From Owenia fusiformis (taxonomy: Eukaryota; Annelida; Polychaeta; Sabellida; Oweniidae): DNA of 64,000 bases. The notes below the pieces were generated by a model. That model saw only the letters and a program-made list of their open reading frames with translations, did no database searches and was not told the DNA's origin. The position numbers were made by a program, and so were the translations under genes. Below are positions 1-15,300 of this stretch, in pieces. Each line of letters starts with the position of its first letter. Positions within the stretch are counted from its first letter, which is position 1. Where the stretch lies: the NCBI GenBank assembly GCA_903813345.2, contig CAIIXF020000007.1, forward strand, positions 17,034,714 through 17,098,713, in the 5' to 3' direction.

Positions 1-264
1 GATTTCATATAAGCTGCCTTTAAATTCCTGCATTTACAATATTCATATCATATGTATTATTATGTTAACAGAAAATGAGATTTAGTTCTGAAAAAGAAAT
101 TTTAGATTTTTTTAAAAATGTTGAAAAACTAATCTCAAATAACAATTTTCTGTTATAAAAAGTTGCATAAGTAATTTATCACAGGCTGTTTCTTCAGGAT
201 TTTTTAAAATTACCATGTAGTATAGTAACTTCTGATTCTTTTACTCATCCTTTTTTGTTAAAAG

Positions 265-303
265 GACAACACATTTGGTTATGGAATTTTAAAACAGAGT
301 CAG
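265..303 (+). CDS. SF3B1: Candidate short N-terminal SF3B1 exon
   Basis: A 39-nt segment lies between a pyrimidine-rich tract ending in AAAG and a consensus donor GTAAGT. It reads [13 protein letters not shown] and joins the next exon (DDEDTSS) in phase 0. At this place vertebrate SF3B1 has FAGYVTSI followed by an acidic run, so the F-GY-I pattern fits loosely. Splice sites and frame support it, but similarity is weak and transcript data would be needed. Confidence 0.5.
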
Positions 304-3300
304 GTAAGTTTGAAATGGCAACCCAGTACTATAATAAAATAAAATGAACGTGTTTTTGATTCACTATAATGTGTGTTGTTTAGGATGATGAGGACACGTC
401 TTCCCTACAACAACTGGGGAAAGGAAGGAATCCTTACACAGCCCCCCTCAACATACTTAACGATATGCAGACAGATAAGGTAAGTAATCATATTAACCAG
501 TTACTTTTCTGAGGCAATATTGTTCACAATATTTAAACCCTCAGATTATTGATTTCAAAATGTTCATTATAAGCTTAAAATCATAAGCATAATGACATAT
601 GTCAAAATAAATTTTTGTCTCATATTACAGGACTATGATCCATTTGCTGAGCACAGGGTTCCGAAAATTGCAGATCGAGAGGACGAGTACAGAGCTAGAA
701 GGCGAAATATGATCATATCTCCTGAACGTCACGACCCATTTGCCATAGGTACACTATTATTTTCTGTCATTTTCTTATTTTAATTAACTGTGACTAACAA
801 ATGACAACTTGCCATGTTTCAAGGAACAACACGTGTGGACGCCATTTTGAACTCTTCATTTGAATGTGTGTATGACACGTGTCGTTCATTGTTGATATTT
901 CTTTGTATTCACATTACATATGTATTGATAATGACATTTATGTAAATGACTTGAGTGTGAGGACTGAATGTATGCTGATACTGAATCATACATAAGCATA
1001 GAAGTTAGTAACCAAATATTCTTGTACCATTCGCAACTAAATTCATGTTTAACAGAGTCATTTAAGAAATGCAACTTTAGGTTACCTGTCATCAGGATAA
1101 ATGCTTATCTTTGCCATGTTAAAACACATTTTTTGTGTAATATTGAACTGAACTTTTATGCTACTTATATTAGAAAGTACCACGTCTATGATGGGTCGGT
1201 CCTGAGAAAGGTAGAGTGAGTGTAAATGTAGTGTGCCTGTGAAACCACCAATATTCAACTTCACAACTTTCAGTTTCTCGACAAGTAACGTAAAACAATA
1301 TCTTATAGATATGATGCTTCAAAATGAAGATAATGGGAAATTTATGCAGTTTGTTATAAGAAATTGAGAGTTTGTGAAGGATTAAACATCAAATCAAAAT
1401 GCTGTTAAATAGCATTGCCTCTAAAGCAAATGTGTTTGATGTTTATCATACAAATGAGATTCATTGTGACATACATGACATACATGCCCAAAATAACAAG
1501 TTCAAAACCGAGACTAATCGAGATTCTTTTTCATTCTTAGCGCTGATGTGCAACGCCTGGCCACAAATAGAGGAATAGGTTTCTTTATTAAATCAAGGGG
1601 CTTGTCATCAATTTTTTTTAAGTATTCCAATTTAAATCAATTTCTAAAATTAAGATTTTGTTACAAAATCACAATAGATAAAGAAAAGTAAGAAAAAATT
1701 TGCATGTGACAATTAATGAAGATTTTTCAAAATAAAGATCAAATAAAACCATTTAGTTCACCAGTAACTGTGTATATCTACCTTAAAAAGTTCCAACTCT
1801 TCACGTTTTAAACAAGCCCCTATAGTTTCTACACATTAGCTAATCAATTCAGCTTGAGAAAATGAGAGTTAAAACTGATAAAAATGTTAAATATGAATTT
1901 GTTATAATAATTTGAACACATAAAGTAAACTTTAAAACTGGATAAGCTGGATTGATTTGTTCATTCAATCTTAATAGAACTACACAAACTTTGAGATTGA
2001 TTGTAGGCAGGCACAGTGTTGTTCATAGCGTCGCAATGACGTTAAGGCTCCTTGATGATGTCACATTGACAACAAGATTGCTACCATGGGAACAGTACGT
2101 ATAACAAAAAATGAGTGAAATCAGGCAGTTTTTTTCCTTTATACATTTGTCTCATTCTTTGCAAAGTAATGAAATGAAAATAGGACCTCGATGCAAAACT
2201 AATGGGGTAAATATACTGTTTATTTATGTTCTTACTATGATGTACATGAACTGTGACTTATTACTTATTCGCACCCTTAATTATGGGGAAAGATTTTTAC
2301 TTTTAGTTTTGCATATTAACCCTTTATCACGTTATGCAGGTTCACTGTCTTAAGAGGCATTACAGAAGTTCCTGAATGCTTAACATCAAGATTTTGACCT
2401 GTCACAGAGGCAAAGGGTTAATTAGAGGAATTGAAAAACTAAGCATCAAAACTAGAAATATGTATTATTTTAAGATTCAATACTAATGGTTTTCTTCATT
2501 GCGTTGCGACTCTGTCGTGACGCTTTTGCTTTTGTGCTTTTAGGTGGTAAAACTCCAGATCCCCGTTCTCAAGTACGTACCTATGCTGACGTCATGGCAG
2601 AACAACATCTGTCTAAAGATCAGGTTAGTTGCATGACAAATTGTGTTTCACAAGTATATACAATTAATACATTAAGATCTAACATTTAAATCTTTAATCC
2701 CCTATTGCAGACTAAGAAAGTGTACATTAAGATTATCTCCGATGTTTTCCAGATTGGCCTACGTCAACAGATGACAGAGAAAGCTAAAGCTGGTGACCTG
2801 AAGGCAACCAATGGTACAGCAGAGGCCCCAAAGAAACGTCGACGTTGGGATCAAGCAGCAGATGATGCAACACCTGTTAAGCAGAAGAAATCCAGTTGGG
2901 ATGCAGCAGAAGGTAGCACAACACCTTCAAACACTAGATGGGATGAGACCCCAGGTAGACGCAAGGGAGATGAGACACCAGGGTCGGGTGCCACCCCCAG
3001 TGTTCGCCAGTGGGCTGAGACACCTGGGCATGCCACCCCTGGGGCAGCTACACCTGGACGAGATACCCCAGGAAGCATGACCCCAGGGCACCAGTCTAGC
3101 ACCCCTAGTGCACGACGTAATAGATGGGATGAAACACCCCATACTGAAAGAGGTGAGTCCTATGGTAGAAACAATACATACTGTTTAAATTCAATATCTG
3201 CAGCTATCCGTATTCTTATTCTCTCAGTGATATTTATTATCAACTGATAAAATTATGTTCAAAATAATAGCAACAGATGTACATATCCACAAGTGAACTG

Positions 3301-6300
3301 TGAGTTATCAGTGAGTTGTTTGATCAAAATTTTACATTCAAGATATTTATCTCAGGTACACCTGGGCATGGTAGTGGATGGGCTGAGACCCCACGTACAG
3401 ACAGAGCATCTGAGGACTTAATCCAAGAGACCCCTACCCCAGGGGCAAGTAAACGACGCTCCAGATGGGACGAGACTCCTCAAGTTGCCACCCCAGGAGG
3501 TATGACACCTTCTATGACCCCTGGGGGAGCCACTCCCAGTCAAACTCCTGGAGGATTTACACCTAGTGGTGCCACACCAGGAGGGTTTACTCCTAGTGGT
3601 GTGACTCCCTCTGGGGCTAAAGCTATGGCAATGGCTACCCCCACACCTGGTCATCTGATGTCTATGACTCCTGAGCAGATGCAAGCGTACACCTGGCAGA
3701 GAGAGATAGATGAGAGGAACAGACCACTGGCTGATGAGGAGTTGGAAGCTATGTTCCCACCTGGTTACAAGGTCAGTCAGTATAATCATACCTCGGGGAA
3801 AATACACAGGATTTTCTAAAGTAATTTCATAGGTCTTTTTGGGGTGGCATTTAAAAATTGTTTAAAGTGAGAAACTGACATTAGGTACAAAATCCACATA
3901 TTTTTACAGTGAAATCACTTGTTATCGTGGTTGCCATAACTTCACTTGTTTTATTTCATTATCAAGTAAAAGATCCAATAAATATTTTATGTTTGCCATT
4001 TGATTTATTATGTATATATAGCTATAAAAGATAAAAGCAGACAGAGTTCCTTTCATTTTTGTGCTCTATGAAATGTTGATTATTCATAACATTTTGTATG
4101 CTATATATTGCAGGTGCTTAACCCCCCTGCTGGGTATATCCCTATCCGCACCCCAGCAAGGAAGTTGGTAGCCACCCCCACCCCAATGGCTGGCACCCCA
4201 ATGGGATTCCGCATGCAGACACCAGATAATAAGGTAACATGTTTAAGGCAAAGTTTGTTATTCTCACTTTCTCACGTATAATTATGTAGATATCTGAACC
4301 TATGATTATTCATAAAGGCAGCAAATGCATTCACAATCAGCAGAGATTTTGTCAACCAGTGGCCTTTACATAATTTACCAGTTTTTCTCTCAAAATTTTT
4401 CCCCTGTACAAAATTCTCATATTCACTATTCTGATCGAGGTTAGCAAAATATGCACATCTTTCACCTTTCTCATTATTAAAAGAGTGTAAAATTTGAAAA
4501 TCTCAACTTGCTTTAATAATGAGGAGATCATTCCTTATGTATGCTCAAAAACCCAGCACTTCTGCTGTATATTACCACAACCCCTACAATTATGTCTTGT
4601 AGGTTCAGATGGTTGACATGCAACCCAAGGGCAATTTGCCAATGATGAAACCAGATGACATCCAGTACTTTGACAAGCTGCTTGTAGATGTGGATGAGGA
4701 GACACTATCACCAGAGGAACAGAAGGAGAGGAAGATAATGAAGTTCCTCCTCAAGATCAAGAATGGAACGCCTCCCATGAGAAAAGTAAGAGATTAACAA
4801 TAGAGAAATAATTATTCCATTTTAGAGAAGGGGTCGGTCAGGTTAAAGATGGTCAAAAACACAAACTTTTATTAAGCTCTTTCAAAATTTATTTGTCAGC
4901 AACTTAAATACATAAAACAGACACAAATTCTCATCAATGAGGAAAAAACGTAAAAATATTAACAAATAGTAACAAAAATAATTATAGGTAATTCTTTGAA
5001 TAAATAGTGACAGTGACTAAGAGTGATAATTACATTGTGATTCACACTTAATTCTTTAATAACATCAAATCACTACAATTATGCATTTAAATTTATTACA
5101 TATGTCTGTTACTATCAGGAATTCATAACTACACTTTTTATAACGTATTTGAGTCAAAATCTCAAAAACATTTTTACTCTACGACAGTAATCTTCATATA
5201 TTTTAAAATAATCTCGAACCTCTACATCAACCATTGAAGAAAACAGTCATACAGGGTGTGCATAACATCTCACTACACTTTACACAGTAAATACTTTGTA
5301 TTGCAAATTATTTAAAAGACTATGAACACCCTGTATATATGTATATCTGAAGCTCCTAATCTTGTCAGTCATAATACCTGACATAATGTTTAGGTTGTCT
5401 AGGTAGACATTGCATGATGCTCACTGCATCTATTTGAATGCTTTTACAAAGGTTCATTAAACTTTTGTTAGTTTCTGTTTCTTTCTCCAAATCTGAGTTT
5501 GCCATTTTATGAACTTCATCTTCAAATGATAGTGATTCTGTCTTGATGAGAAAGTCAAATGTTGGAATTGCTTCATAGGATGACTTTGGTGAATTCTGCT
5601 TGTTGGTGGCATCTATCAAAGGTGTAAATAGACGGTCATTTCTGTACCTATTCTGCTTCATTTTCGTTAATTGTGTATCAAGGGATTTTCTACGCTCCTC
5701 TTTCCTTGGAACCTGTAAGTCATTTGAGCATCTAGGCCAGTCAAGGCTTCCCTTGCGGAACAAAGCATCTTCTTTATCATTAATGTTTAGCATTGAAGAG
5801 GTGGCTGGGATAGTTTCATATGAGGAGGCCCATATGCTTTTATAGAGGGCGCTGGAGGGGAGGGATGCTTTTCTTGGGGAAATTGAACTGTATGAACTGA
5901 AGTCTGAGCAGTTATAAGAACTGGAGTCACTAACACTGCTACCTAGATCATCTTCAATGCCTATCATATTTATTTTCACTTCGCTAACTTCTGGATCTTT
6001 TGGCTTCTTCGAGATCAATGATAAAATTTGGCGTAGTTTTGATTTCGGCTTTGGTGGTTGTATGTTTGAAAGCCTCTGTTGCTCTATTGTTTTTTTCAGT
6101 GGAAACATACACCCAATGAGTTGTAGGATTTTTTCAAAAATGTCAATAACATTAATATTATCTCTAGCAGATACCTCTAGATGCGCCATCTCCATATCTA
6201 TCTCAACAGTGGTTTGTGAGATCACACGATTCATCAAAGTTATTTCGTCATCCCATTCATCCCATAGGTCGCTTTTGTTGGCCACAAACACAATTGGTAT

Positions 6301-9300
6301 GTGTACCCCAGGCTTAGATTTTCGTTGCTTGCAGATTTCGTTATAGATGTTAATTGCTTCATCAAATGAATCTGGATCGTCCAGGGCATACACCAGTATG
6401 AATGCTTGGCTATCAGCTATTGGAAACTTCCTCATGGTTGTTGGGTAATAACACGAGTCAGTCGTATCCAGTATATCAAATGAGATACTTTTATCACCAT
6501 TCTGAATGTTAAATGAATGTATGTTCTCTGAAGCTTTCTGATTTGTGGTCCGACAGTTGTGCATGAATTGGTTGACAATGGATGACTTGCCACATCCTCT
6601 CGATCCCATTACAGAAATGTTGAACTTCTTAGGCAGTCCATATGTGCAGCGCTTGTTGCTCCAAAATGTCATTTTGTTGATAATTATATTTCGGTGCTAG
6701 TTAATAGAAAGTTTAGTCAAAGTTTAGTTTATGAGATTCTGAGATTATGCTTAGCGATTCAAGTTTTTATGGTTTATATACCATATTCTGCAATTATTTG
6801 AGTGAGTCACTGACACGCCATCACATGTATATTTACATACATCTTTTGAGTGAGTCACACGCCATTGCATTTATGTTTGCATATATCGCCTACAGGTGTA
6901 ATTATTACATATTCTACGTTCTTGAATTGCGTTGATGAATGACGTTGCTGAATTGCGTCTTTACAATGATAAATAATTCCTGTGCTGATTCTAGTACTCT
7001 ATGCTTTTACTAGGTATTAATTATGGAAACATTTTTTTAGCAATGATGTTCCCATTGTAAAGGAAGCATATAATTTTGTGTCTAATAGTAGAAAGCAGTG
7101 TAATCATTTAAACGTATTAAATTGATATGGTTTGTGGAGGTTTATATGTACTAAAATGTTTAGATTTTAGTCTCATTTGTTCCTTGTTCTTTCGCAACTC
7201 AAAATATCTCAAGAAGGTTTTCAAGAATATTCTTGGATAGAATAGAAAACTAATGCTTTTGGATTTACATTAATATCTGAGAGGCCATCAGAAACATGAA
7301 TGATCAAGTTTGTGGAAATAAAAATCCCAGTACTCTAAAAGTCAATTTGTGCTGAAACAAAAAAATTTTGAAATATTTTTCCTTTGCAATCAGTAGCAAA
7401 TCACATTTTAGTATGGACTGGCTACTTTTGGTCTGGACTGGTGAACTCTTCCAACTTGTCAGTCCGTTGGTCCTGTGACTAATTTTTTTGCCTTAAGGAG
7501 AGCACTGGTCATGTGATTTGTTTTACTTTTGACCAAGTATTGATAAATTGTGTTGTTATGATGAAATTCATTGACGTAATAGAGTTTACGTGGCTGTATC
7601 CTGAGTATTGATGATGTTCATATTCAATAGTTCTTATTCTTTTAGAATACTATGGGATGGGTGTAATATTAATTGAACATCTGTTTCTTACGTAGTATAC
7701 ATTTGTCTTAAGAACTGATTGATAAATTATGTTGTTATGATGTAATGCATTGATGTAAGGGAATCAGCGTGGATGTCTCCCAAGTGTTTGATGATGCTTA
7801 TTTTAATAGTTCTTATTTTAGAATACTATGGGATGGGTGTAATATTAATTGAACATCTGTTTCTTACGTAGTATACATTTGTGTTAAGAACTGATTGATA
7901 AATTATGTTGTTATGATGAAATGCATTGACGTAAGGGAATCAGCGTGGATGTCTCCCAAGTGTTTGATGATGCTTACGTTTAATAGTTCTTATTTTAGAA
8001 TGCCATGAGATTGGTGGTATTGTCCTTATTATTAACAGAATACTTAGCTGTATCTGGTTTTGATTATAGTTTGTAGCATTGTCTATAGCTTCATAAGAAC
8101 TAAAATGCTTAATTGCTGTCACAAAATCAACATATTTTCCTACTCTTTCCAGACAAATGAAAACTAACCAGTTATATGAACTAATGCTCATATCTAATTT
8201 ACAGTGTCCATACTGGTCACATACACCATTGGTCTTGGCTCCTGCTTTTGAAGAAATTGGTTTTCTGTTCTTGCATAATGTGTCATAGCGACATAGATTT
8301 TTAGGCTGTAGCACTGATGTGCCTAGCTATTTGATTGTATTATATAAATATACTGCAAAGGAAGTGAGTCTAAGAATTATGACCTATATTGCCAAAGTAA
8401 CTGTCTGTTTTATGTAATTTAATCAATATTGATACACTGTATTTTTAAATTGATTAGGAATTCTCTATTCAATGGTATCTGGTATGTAAATTTTAGAAAG
8501 ATTGACCTTAAGTCAACTGCAGACCTAGACTAATAACTCTTCTACGTGATCCCTTAATAAGGGAGAAACTGATTTTTGAATACATATTTTTATCTCTTAA
8601 TGGTAAAGGGAGACAATTGGCACCTCTATGGCCAGGGTATCACTTGCAGCATCATGTGGCTAATACAAAAATATTTACCAAGAACAAGGTTTTGACAAAT
8701 CAATTCATTTTGCAGTATCATGTGGCTAATTCAAAAATATTTACCAAGAACAAGGTTTTGACAAATCAATTGATTTTATTTCCTCAAAAATTTCAAATAT
8801 AGATACATGTACTCATCATCCGACCCATCTTTCACGTTTTTTAAAATGTGGTTCTATTTTCACTGTGTTTGATTTTGACGTCAATTATTTCTCTGTATAA
8901 ACATGCAACAATTATCATGACGCATCTTATACATCATTAGAAATCATGGCCTACAATTAGCTTCTTTCTAGTTGAAGAATATGCCCAGGGGTTTCATTAG
9001 CAGCAGGCAACAGGAGATTTTCACCCGTTGTTTTTTGGGACTTTACAAATTTTCTATGTTAAATTTATGATTTCCATTAATTTTGCCTGTTGTTATTTTC
9101 ATTTAATTACACTGTTTTGAAATTTTAGTGAAACCCCTGATGTCATTTTACTTGATATAATTTTAACTATTTAAGGACACATAATGATGTCACTTACTTT
9201 GATAATCATCAGTTCTCTGGATTTAATCATGTTTGTTTTTCTGTCATTCAGTTGTCAATTCTGTCAGTCATTTCTAAGGTCCACATGTTTCAAAGGTCCA

Positions 9301-12300
9301 CATGTTTCTAAGGTCCACATGTTTCAAAGGTCCACATGTTTTGCATTATATTATATTATTTTGAGTTAGCTATTTGAAGAATATAATATCCCATATTCTA
9401 CTCAGAATTTCTAGCAATAAAACTACAGTGTATGTAGATTTCACTGAACACTGATTATTACTGACTTCAACGCTTTATGATTTATAATACCTATTATTAT
9501 GCATTTTATAGATATAGCTTTGAGATGGGCTTTACATATATTTTTCAATAGGGGTTAACAAAAATAACTTTCTCATCTTATTTTAACCAAATTGCAGCTA
9601 AATGCCAAGTGAAATAGTACATTTCTCCAACTATGAACTAATTCCTTTGAATAATATTCTCAAATACTGTATAAGCCGTAATTTGGCGCCCATGTCCCCA
9701 TTAGCGCAACTCCCCCCAGACTTTTGGAGGCCTGTGGGTGAGTCCCTGGGTGGAGACTCAACGATCAGTAGGGTCAAACGTAAGAAATCCAGTTGGGGAT
9801 AATAGAGTACTTGCTGGTTAAGTTACTTTTTATTGTACCTAACAAGAGGTACGATATTGTAGTCAGCTTGACGGGCGGCGTGCGGCGGGCGGGCGGCGTC
9901 TCACTTTTCAGCTTGTCTACAGGTTTCCAGCCAAACCATTTGAGGGATTCATCTGAAATTTTCAGGGATGTTTCTACATATCAAAGTCAAGAACTGATTA
10001 GTTTTTGGGCATTCTGGGTAAACTTTAAGGTGGCCATTTTGGATTTTCCGTCCTAAAATCTTCACTTTCAAGACTTGTCTACAGGTTTTCAGCCAAACCA
10101 TTTGAGGGATTCATCTGAAATTTTCAGGGATGTTTCTACATATCAACGTCAAGAACTGATTAGTTTTTGGGCATTCTGGGTAAATTTTAAGGTGGCCATT
10201 TTGGATTTTCCGTCCTAAAATCTTTACTTTCAAGACTTGTCTACAGGTTTCCAGCCAAACCTTTTGAGGGATTCATCTGAAATTTTCAGGGATGTTTCTA
10301 CATATCAACGTCAAGAACTGATTAGTTTTTGGGCATTCTGGGTAAATTTTAAGGTGGCCATTTTGGATTTTCCGTCCTAAAATCTTTACTTTCAAGACTT
10401 GTCTACAGGTTTCCAGCCAACCTTTTGAGGGATTTATCTGAAATTTTCAGGGATGTTTCTACATATCAACGTCAAGAACTGATTAGTTTTTGGGCATTCT
10501 GGTAAAATTTTAAGGTGGCCATTTTGAATTTTCTGTCCTAAAATCTTCACTTTCAAGACTTGTCTACAGATTTTCAGCCAAACCATTTGAGGGATTCATT
10601 CGGAATTTTCAGGGATGTTTCTACATATCAACGTCAAGAACTGATTGGTTTTTGGGCATTCTGGGTAAATTTTAAGGTGGCCATTTTGGATTTTCCGTCC
10701 TAAAATCTTCACTTTCAAGACTTGTCTACAGGTTTCCAGCCAAACCATTTGAGGGATTCATCTGAAATTTTCAGGGATGTTTCTACATATCAACGTCAAG
10801 AACTGATTAGTTTTTGGGCATTCTGGGTAAATGTTAAGGCTGCCATTTTAGATTTTCCGTCCTAAAATCTTGTCTATCGAGGCTTGTCTACAGGTTTCCA
10901 GCCAAACCGTTCAAATTTTTACATATGTTACACAGTGATAAGTTCTAGAGCTGATTAACTTTTCTGCGGCCATCTTGCTTTCTTGGTCAACAAGACCACA
11001 ATGCTGTGTTTTAGGTACGATATTGTTCACGTCTGTGCCTTGTTGCAGTTTTCAATAGGTATTCCAGCTTGAATATGTCACTCTTTTCACCATAAGTTGT
11101 ATATAATGTTGGTAATTCAAGTCCATATCCATTATTTTGACGTCTACCAGTGATTTTTCCTGTAATCTAGCTATCTTGTCAGTGCCGATATGCAATCCAA
11201 AATGAGGCTGAGAAGAAATTCAGTAGTTTTAAATCGATTTCCTATTGACTTGTCGATTAAAATACTTTTTTCAATTTTTTTCTGAACTGAAAGTGAAACT
11301 CCGGCATTTTTTCTCAGTCAGGACTAACATGGGCGCTAATAAGGACAAACTTTACTTTAAGCGCCCTGGCTCCAATCATGGCTAATACGGTATATGAAAA
11401 TTATTATGTCTACAAAGATGATTATGTAAGTTGGAATTTCAGAAATAGTACTCACTATACCAACCAAACACAATACCAACATTGCTCAACAAAATATATT
11501 GGATTTAAGTGGAAAATATTTCTTTTCTTTAGGCTGCCTTGCGACAGATTACAGACAAATCTCGTGAGATTGGAGCAGGTGCATTGTTCAACCAGATTCT
11601 GCCGCTACTCATGTCTCCCACACTTGAGGACCAGGAGAGACATCTATTGGTGAAGGTTATAGACAGGATCCTATATAAGCTTGATGATCTTGTGCGTCCA
11701 TATGTGCATAAAATCTTGGTGGTCATAGAGCCCCTTTTGATTGATGAGGATTACTATGCCAGAGTGGAGGGCAGAGAGATCATCTCTAACTTGGCTAAGG
11801 TAAGACCTAACTAATTTTTTTATTATGTCACCAAAATCATAAGTGGTAACATACATGTATTGTTATAGTCTGCAACTTTTGGTTGGTTTTAGGCGTCCTG
11901 TCTATATTAAATGTGAGTTGGTGACATTTTGCATGTTAATGCCTTGTTATTAGTTACAGCTGCTTTACAGTATATGATTTTGAATTGGCCAAAAGTTCAC
12001 TCACCCTAGGATTCAAATTGAAGATTAAATTTACTATGTAAATTTATAGCTGAGTTCGCATTTGGCATCTTAAGTTGAATGTGGATGATCTTCAGTATTT
12101 AGATTAAAAATGTATTCAAATTTTTTGTATTTGTACTGTAGGCCTAAATGATTTATTATTAAAAATTCACAGTACTTTCTCCAAAGGAATATTTTATCAG
12201 TTTAGCCGAGAAATCTCAATACAATACATTAGTATTTTGTTACCTATCTGCACTCTATGCAAGAAAAAATCTCAACTCTTGTTCCATATTGTTCCAGGCT

Positions 12301-15300
12301 GCAGGTCTAGCCACTATGATCTCCACAATGAGGCCAGATATTGACAACATGGATGAGTATGTACGTAATACAACAGCACGTGCCTTTGCTGTAGTGGCTT
12401 CTGCCTTGGGCATTCCAAGTCTCCTCCCCTTCTTGAAGGCTGTCTGTAGGAGTAAGAAATCCTGGCAGGCAAGACATACTGGAATAAAGATTGTACAGCA
12501 GATTGCTATCCTTATGGGTTGTGCTATATTACCACATTTGAAGAATTTGGTGGAAATCATTGAACATGGTAAGTGCCGTATTGCTTCATGATGTATTGAA
12601 TTGGATAATCTGTGATCTGATATTTAGTTACATGGGAAATGCTAATGTTTTTTCTGTTATGATATACTGAAATTACCTTAATATTTATATCTATTGTTCA
12701 TACACCCCTAACCTCTATTCATACCCATCTATCCTCCCCTTTTCTAGGCTTGGTAGATGAACAGCAGAAAGTTCGAACAATCACTGCTCTGGCCCTGGCT
12801 GCACTTGCTGAGGCTGCTACACCTTATGGTATTGAATCATTTGACAGTGTTCTGAAGCCCCTATGGAAAGGTATCAGGCAGCACAGAGGCAAGGGTCTAG
12901 CTGCGTTCTTGAAAGCAATTGGCTACCTGATCCCCCTCATGGATGCTGAGTATGCTAATTACTACACAAGGGAAGTGATGTTGATCCTGGTGAGAGAGTT
13001 TCAGTCTCCTGATGAGGAGATGAAGAAAATTGTACTAAAGGTAATAATTACATATTTTTTATATTTTTATTTTTATGTGTCAAGCCAAGGACCTCAATTG
13101 CCTTTATTAGAAAAGACACTTTAGAAATTGATCAATGTACTAGAGTATTTACAAATATTAAGATAATTCAAGCTGTCTAGGTACATCATTGTAAACTAAA
13201 AAAATATATATCAATAGCTAGATAATCTATTTTGTAATGTGACTCACTCTGATTCTGTCATCTTCATTCCATAACCCCCATAAAAATAGAGCAATCTCAT
13301 CCCAAAAGTCACATATGTAAGATGAAAGACACCAGTTGTTATAAAGGACAACAAAATTGCAATATTCACTCATGTTTTGAGTACACACACTTCTACAGAA
13401 TAGAGCTATGTTGCTTTGTGCATCTAATTCTACAAGTGATTTTATCTCTAATAACAGGTAGTCAAGCAGTGTTGTGCTACAGATGGTGTTGAGCCCCAGT
13501 ACATCAAGGATGAGATCCTACCTCCATTCTTTAAACACTTCTGGAATCAGAGAATGGCCCTAGACAGACGCAACTATAGACAGGTTCGTTCAGTTATTGA
13601 CATAATATTAACCAACAGGTATATCACTACACAAGTGGTGACATATTGTTATATTCTCCAACTATTTTGTGGATGGTGTAAGTCTGGCGTCAGTTTAAAG
13701 TTGGTGTCTGTAACAAATGTCAGGTGGTGACATTTTGCTCCATGATAGCTTTTTGTCATTAATTCCTGTAAAGAAATCCACTTAGTATTCTGTTTTATTA
13801 TTTACCCAATATGTAACACTAATCCTGATTGGTCATAATTGCCTAATTTCGAGCAATAGTGTAAATGATTTCCCCTTAGGAATATCCTCTAAAATGTGGC
13901 ATTCCCTCAGCCTACTGCTTCGGGAATAGTACATTTTAGAGGATATTCCCAAAGGGAAATAATTTTCACTATTGCTCTCAATGGCAGTCACCGTTTGTAT
14001 AATATCTCATTTTGTCATCATATATGTAGTTCATTGTTCAACTTTGTTGTTGTTTAATGGTCATAACAAATTCCCTGCTTTCAGTTGGTGGACACTACAG
14101 TTGAGATTGCCAACAAGGTTGGAGCTGCAGAGATTGTTGGACGTGTGGTTGATGACCTGAAGGATGAAGCTGAGCAGTACCGTAAGATGGTCATGGAAAC
14201 TATAGAGAAGATCATGGCCAACCTGGGAGCAGCAGACATTGACTCTAGACTAGAGGAACAGCTTATTGATGGTATACTGTATGCCTTCCAGGAACAGACA
14301 ACTGAGGTATGGCAATCAATTATTTGAAACTTAATCATGACCACATCTATCTCTAATAGTGAGTTATTGTAAATTCTAACTTTGAAAATTTTCTGCCTCA
14401 TCATCATTTGTGGTTTATATGGAAATCAGTGTTTTTGACATATATTGTCTCTTCGTAATATTGCTACTGAGTCAATATGAAAGTAGGTACTATAAGGTTT
14501 CCAGCAGTACCAAATCTTGACAACCATCCTATAATGCATTACTATCAACTTTCAGATTTGCTAAATGTTGCTATGATGTCAATCTTTGATTGAATCTTTA
14601 TAATGCATAACTACTATCAACTTTCAGATTTGCTAAATGTTGCTATGATGTTAATCTTTGATTGAATCTTTATAATGCATAACTATTATCAACTTTCAGA
14701 TTTGCTAAATGTTGCTATGATGTCAATCTTTGATTGAAAATATCATAATTTGTTATTATATCAATCTATTCTAGGATGTGGTTATGTTGAATGGGTTTGG
14801 TCAGGTAGTGAACTCTCTCAGTAAGCGAGTAAAGCCCTACCTGCCCCAGATATGTGGTACGATTCTGTGGCGTCTCAACAACAAGTCAGCCAAGGTACGA
14901 CAGCAGGCAGCAGATCTCATCTCCAGGATTGCTGTTGTCATGAAGACATGTCAGGAGGTAAGATGATTCTTTTGGTCAGGAGTATTTTAGAAAGAGTTTT
15001 GTATACAGTTTTTCTTTGTGAGCATAATTTTGTCCATTGTATGTAAAAAGGATGTTCAACCCATACTGTTACTAATTAGATGTATAGTCTACATGTAATT
15101 GTATTTATTTGATACATAATGTGGATTATACAGTCCTAATAGCTGAAAATCTTAATTGAAGTTCATTCCTATGTTATTTCCAGGAGAAGCTGATGGGTCA
15201 CTTGGGAGTGGTGCTCTATGAGTATCTGGGAGAGGAGTACCCAGAGGTCTTAGGTAGCATCCTTGGTGCACTCAAGGCAATCGTCAACGTCATAGGAATG

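Noticed and set aside
2811-3807. Other-frame reading frames over the SF3B1 Thr-Pro region on both strands
   Set aside because: They are shadows of the biased SF3B1 coding sequence.
9273-9341. Short direct repeats considered as a CRISPR array
   Set aside because: Eukaryotic context and no spacers between units; it is a simple minisatellite.
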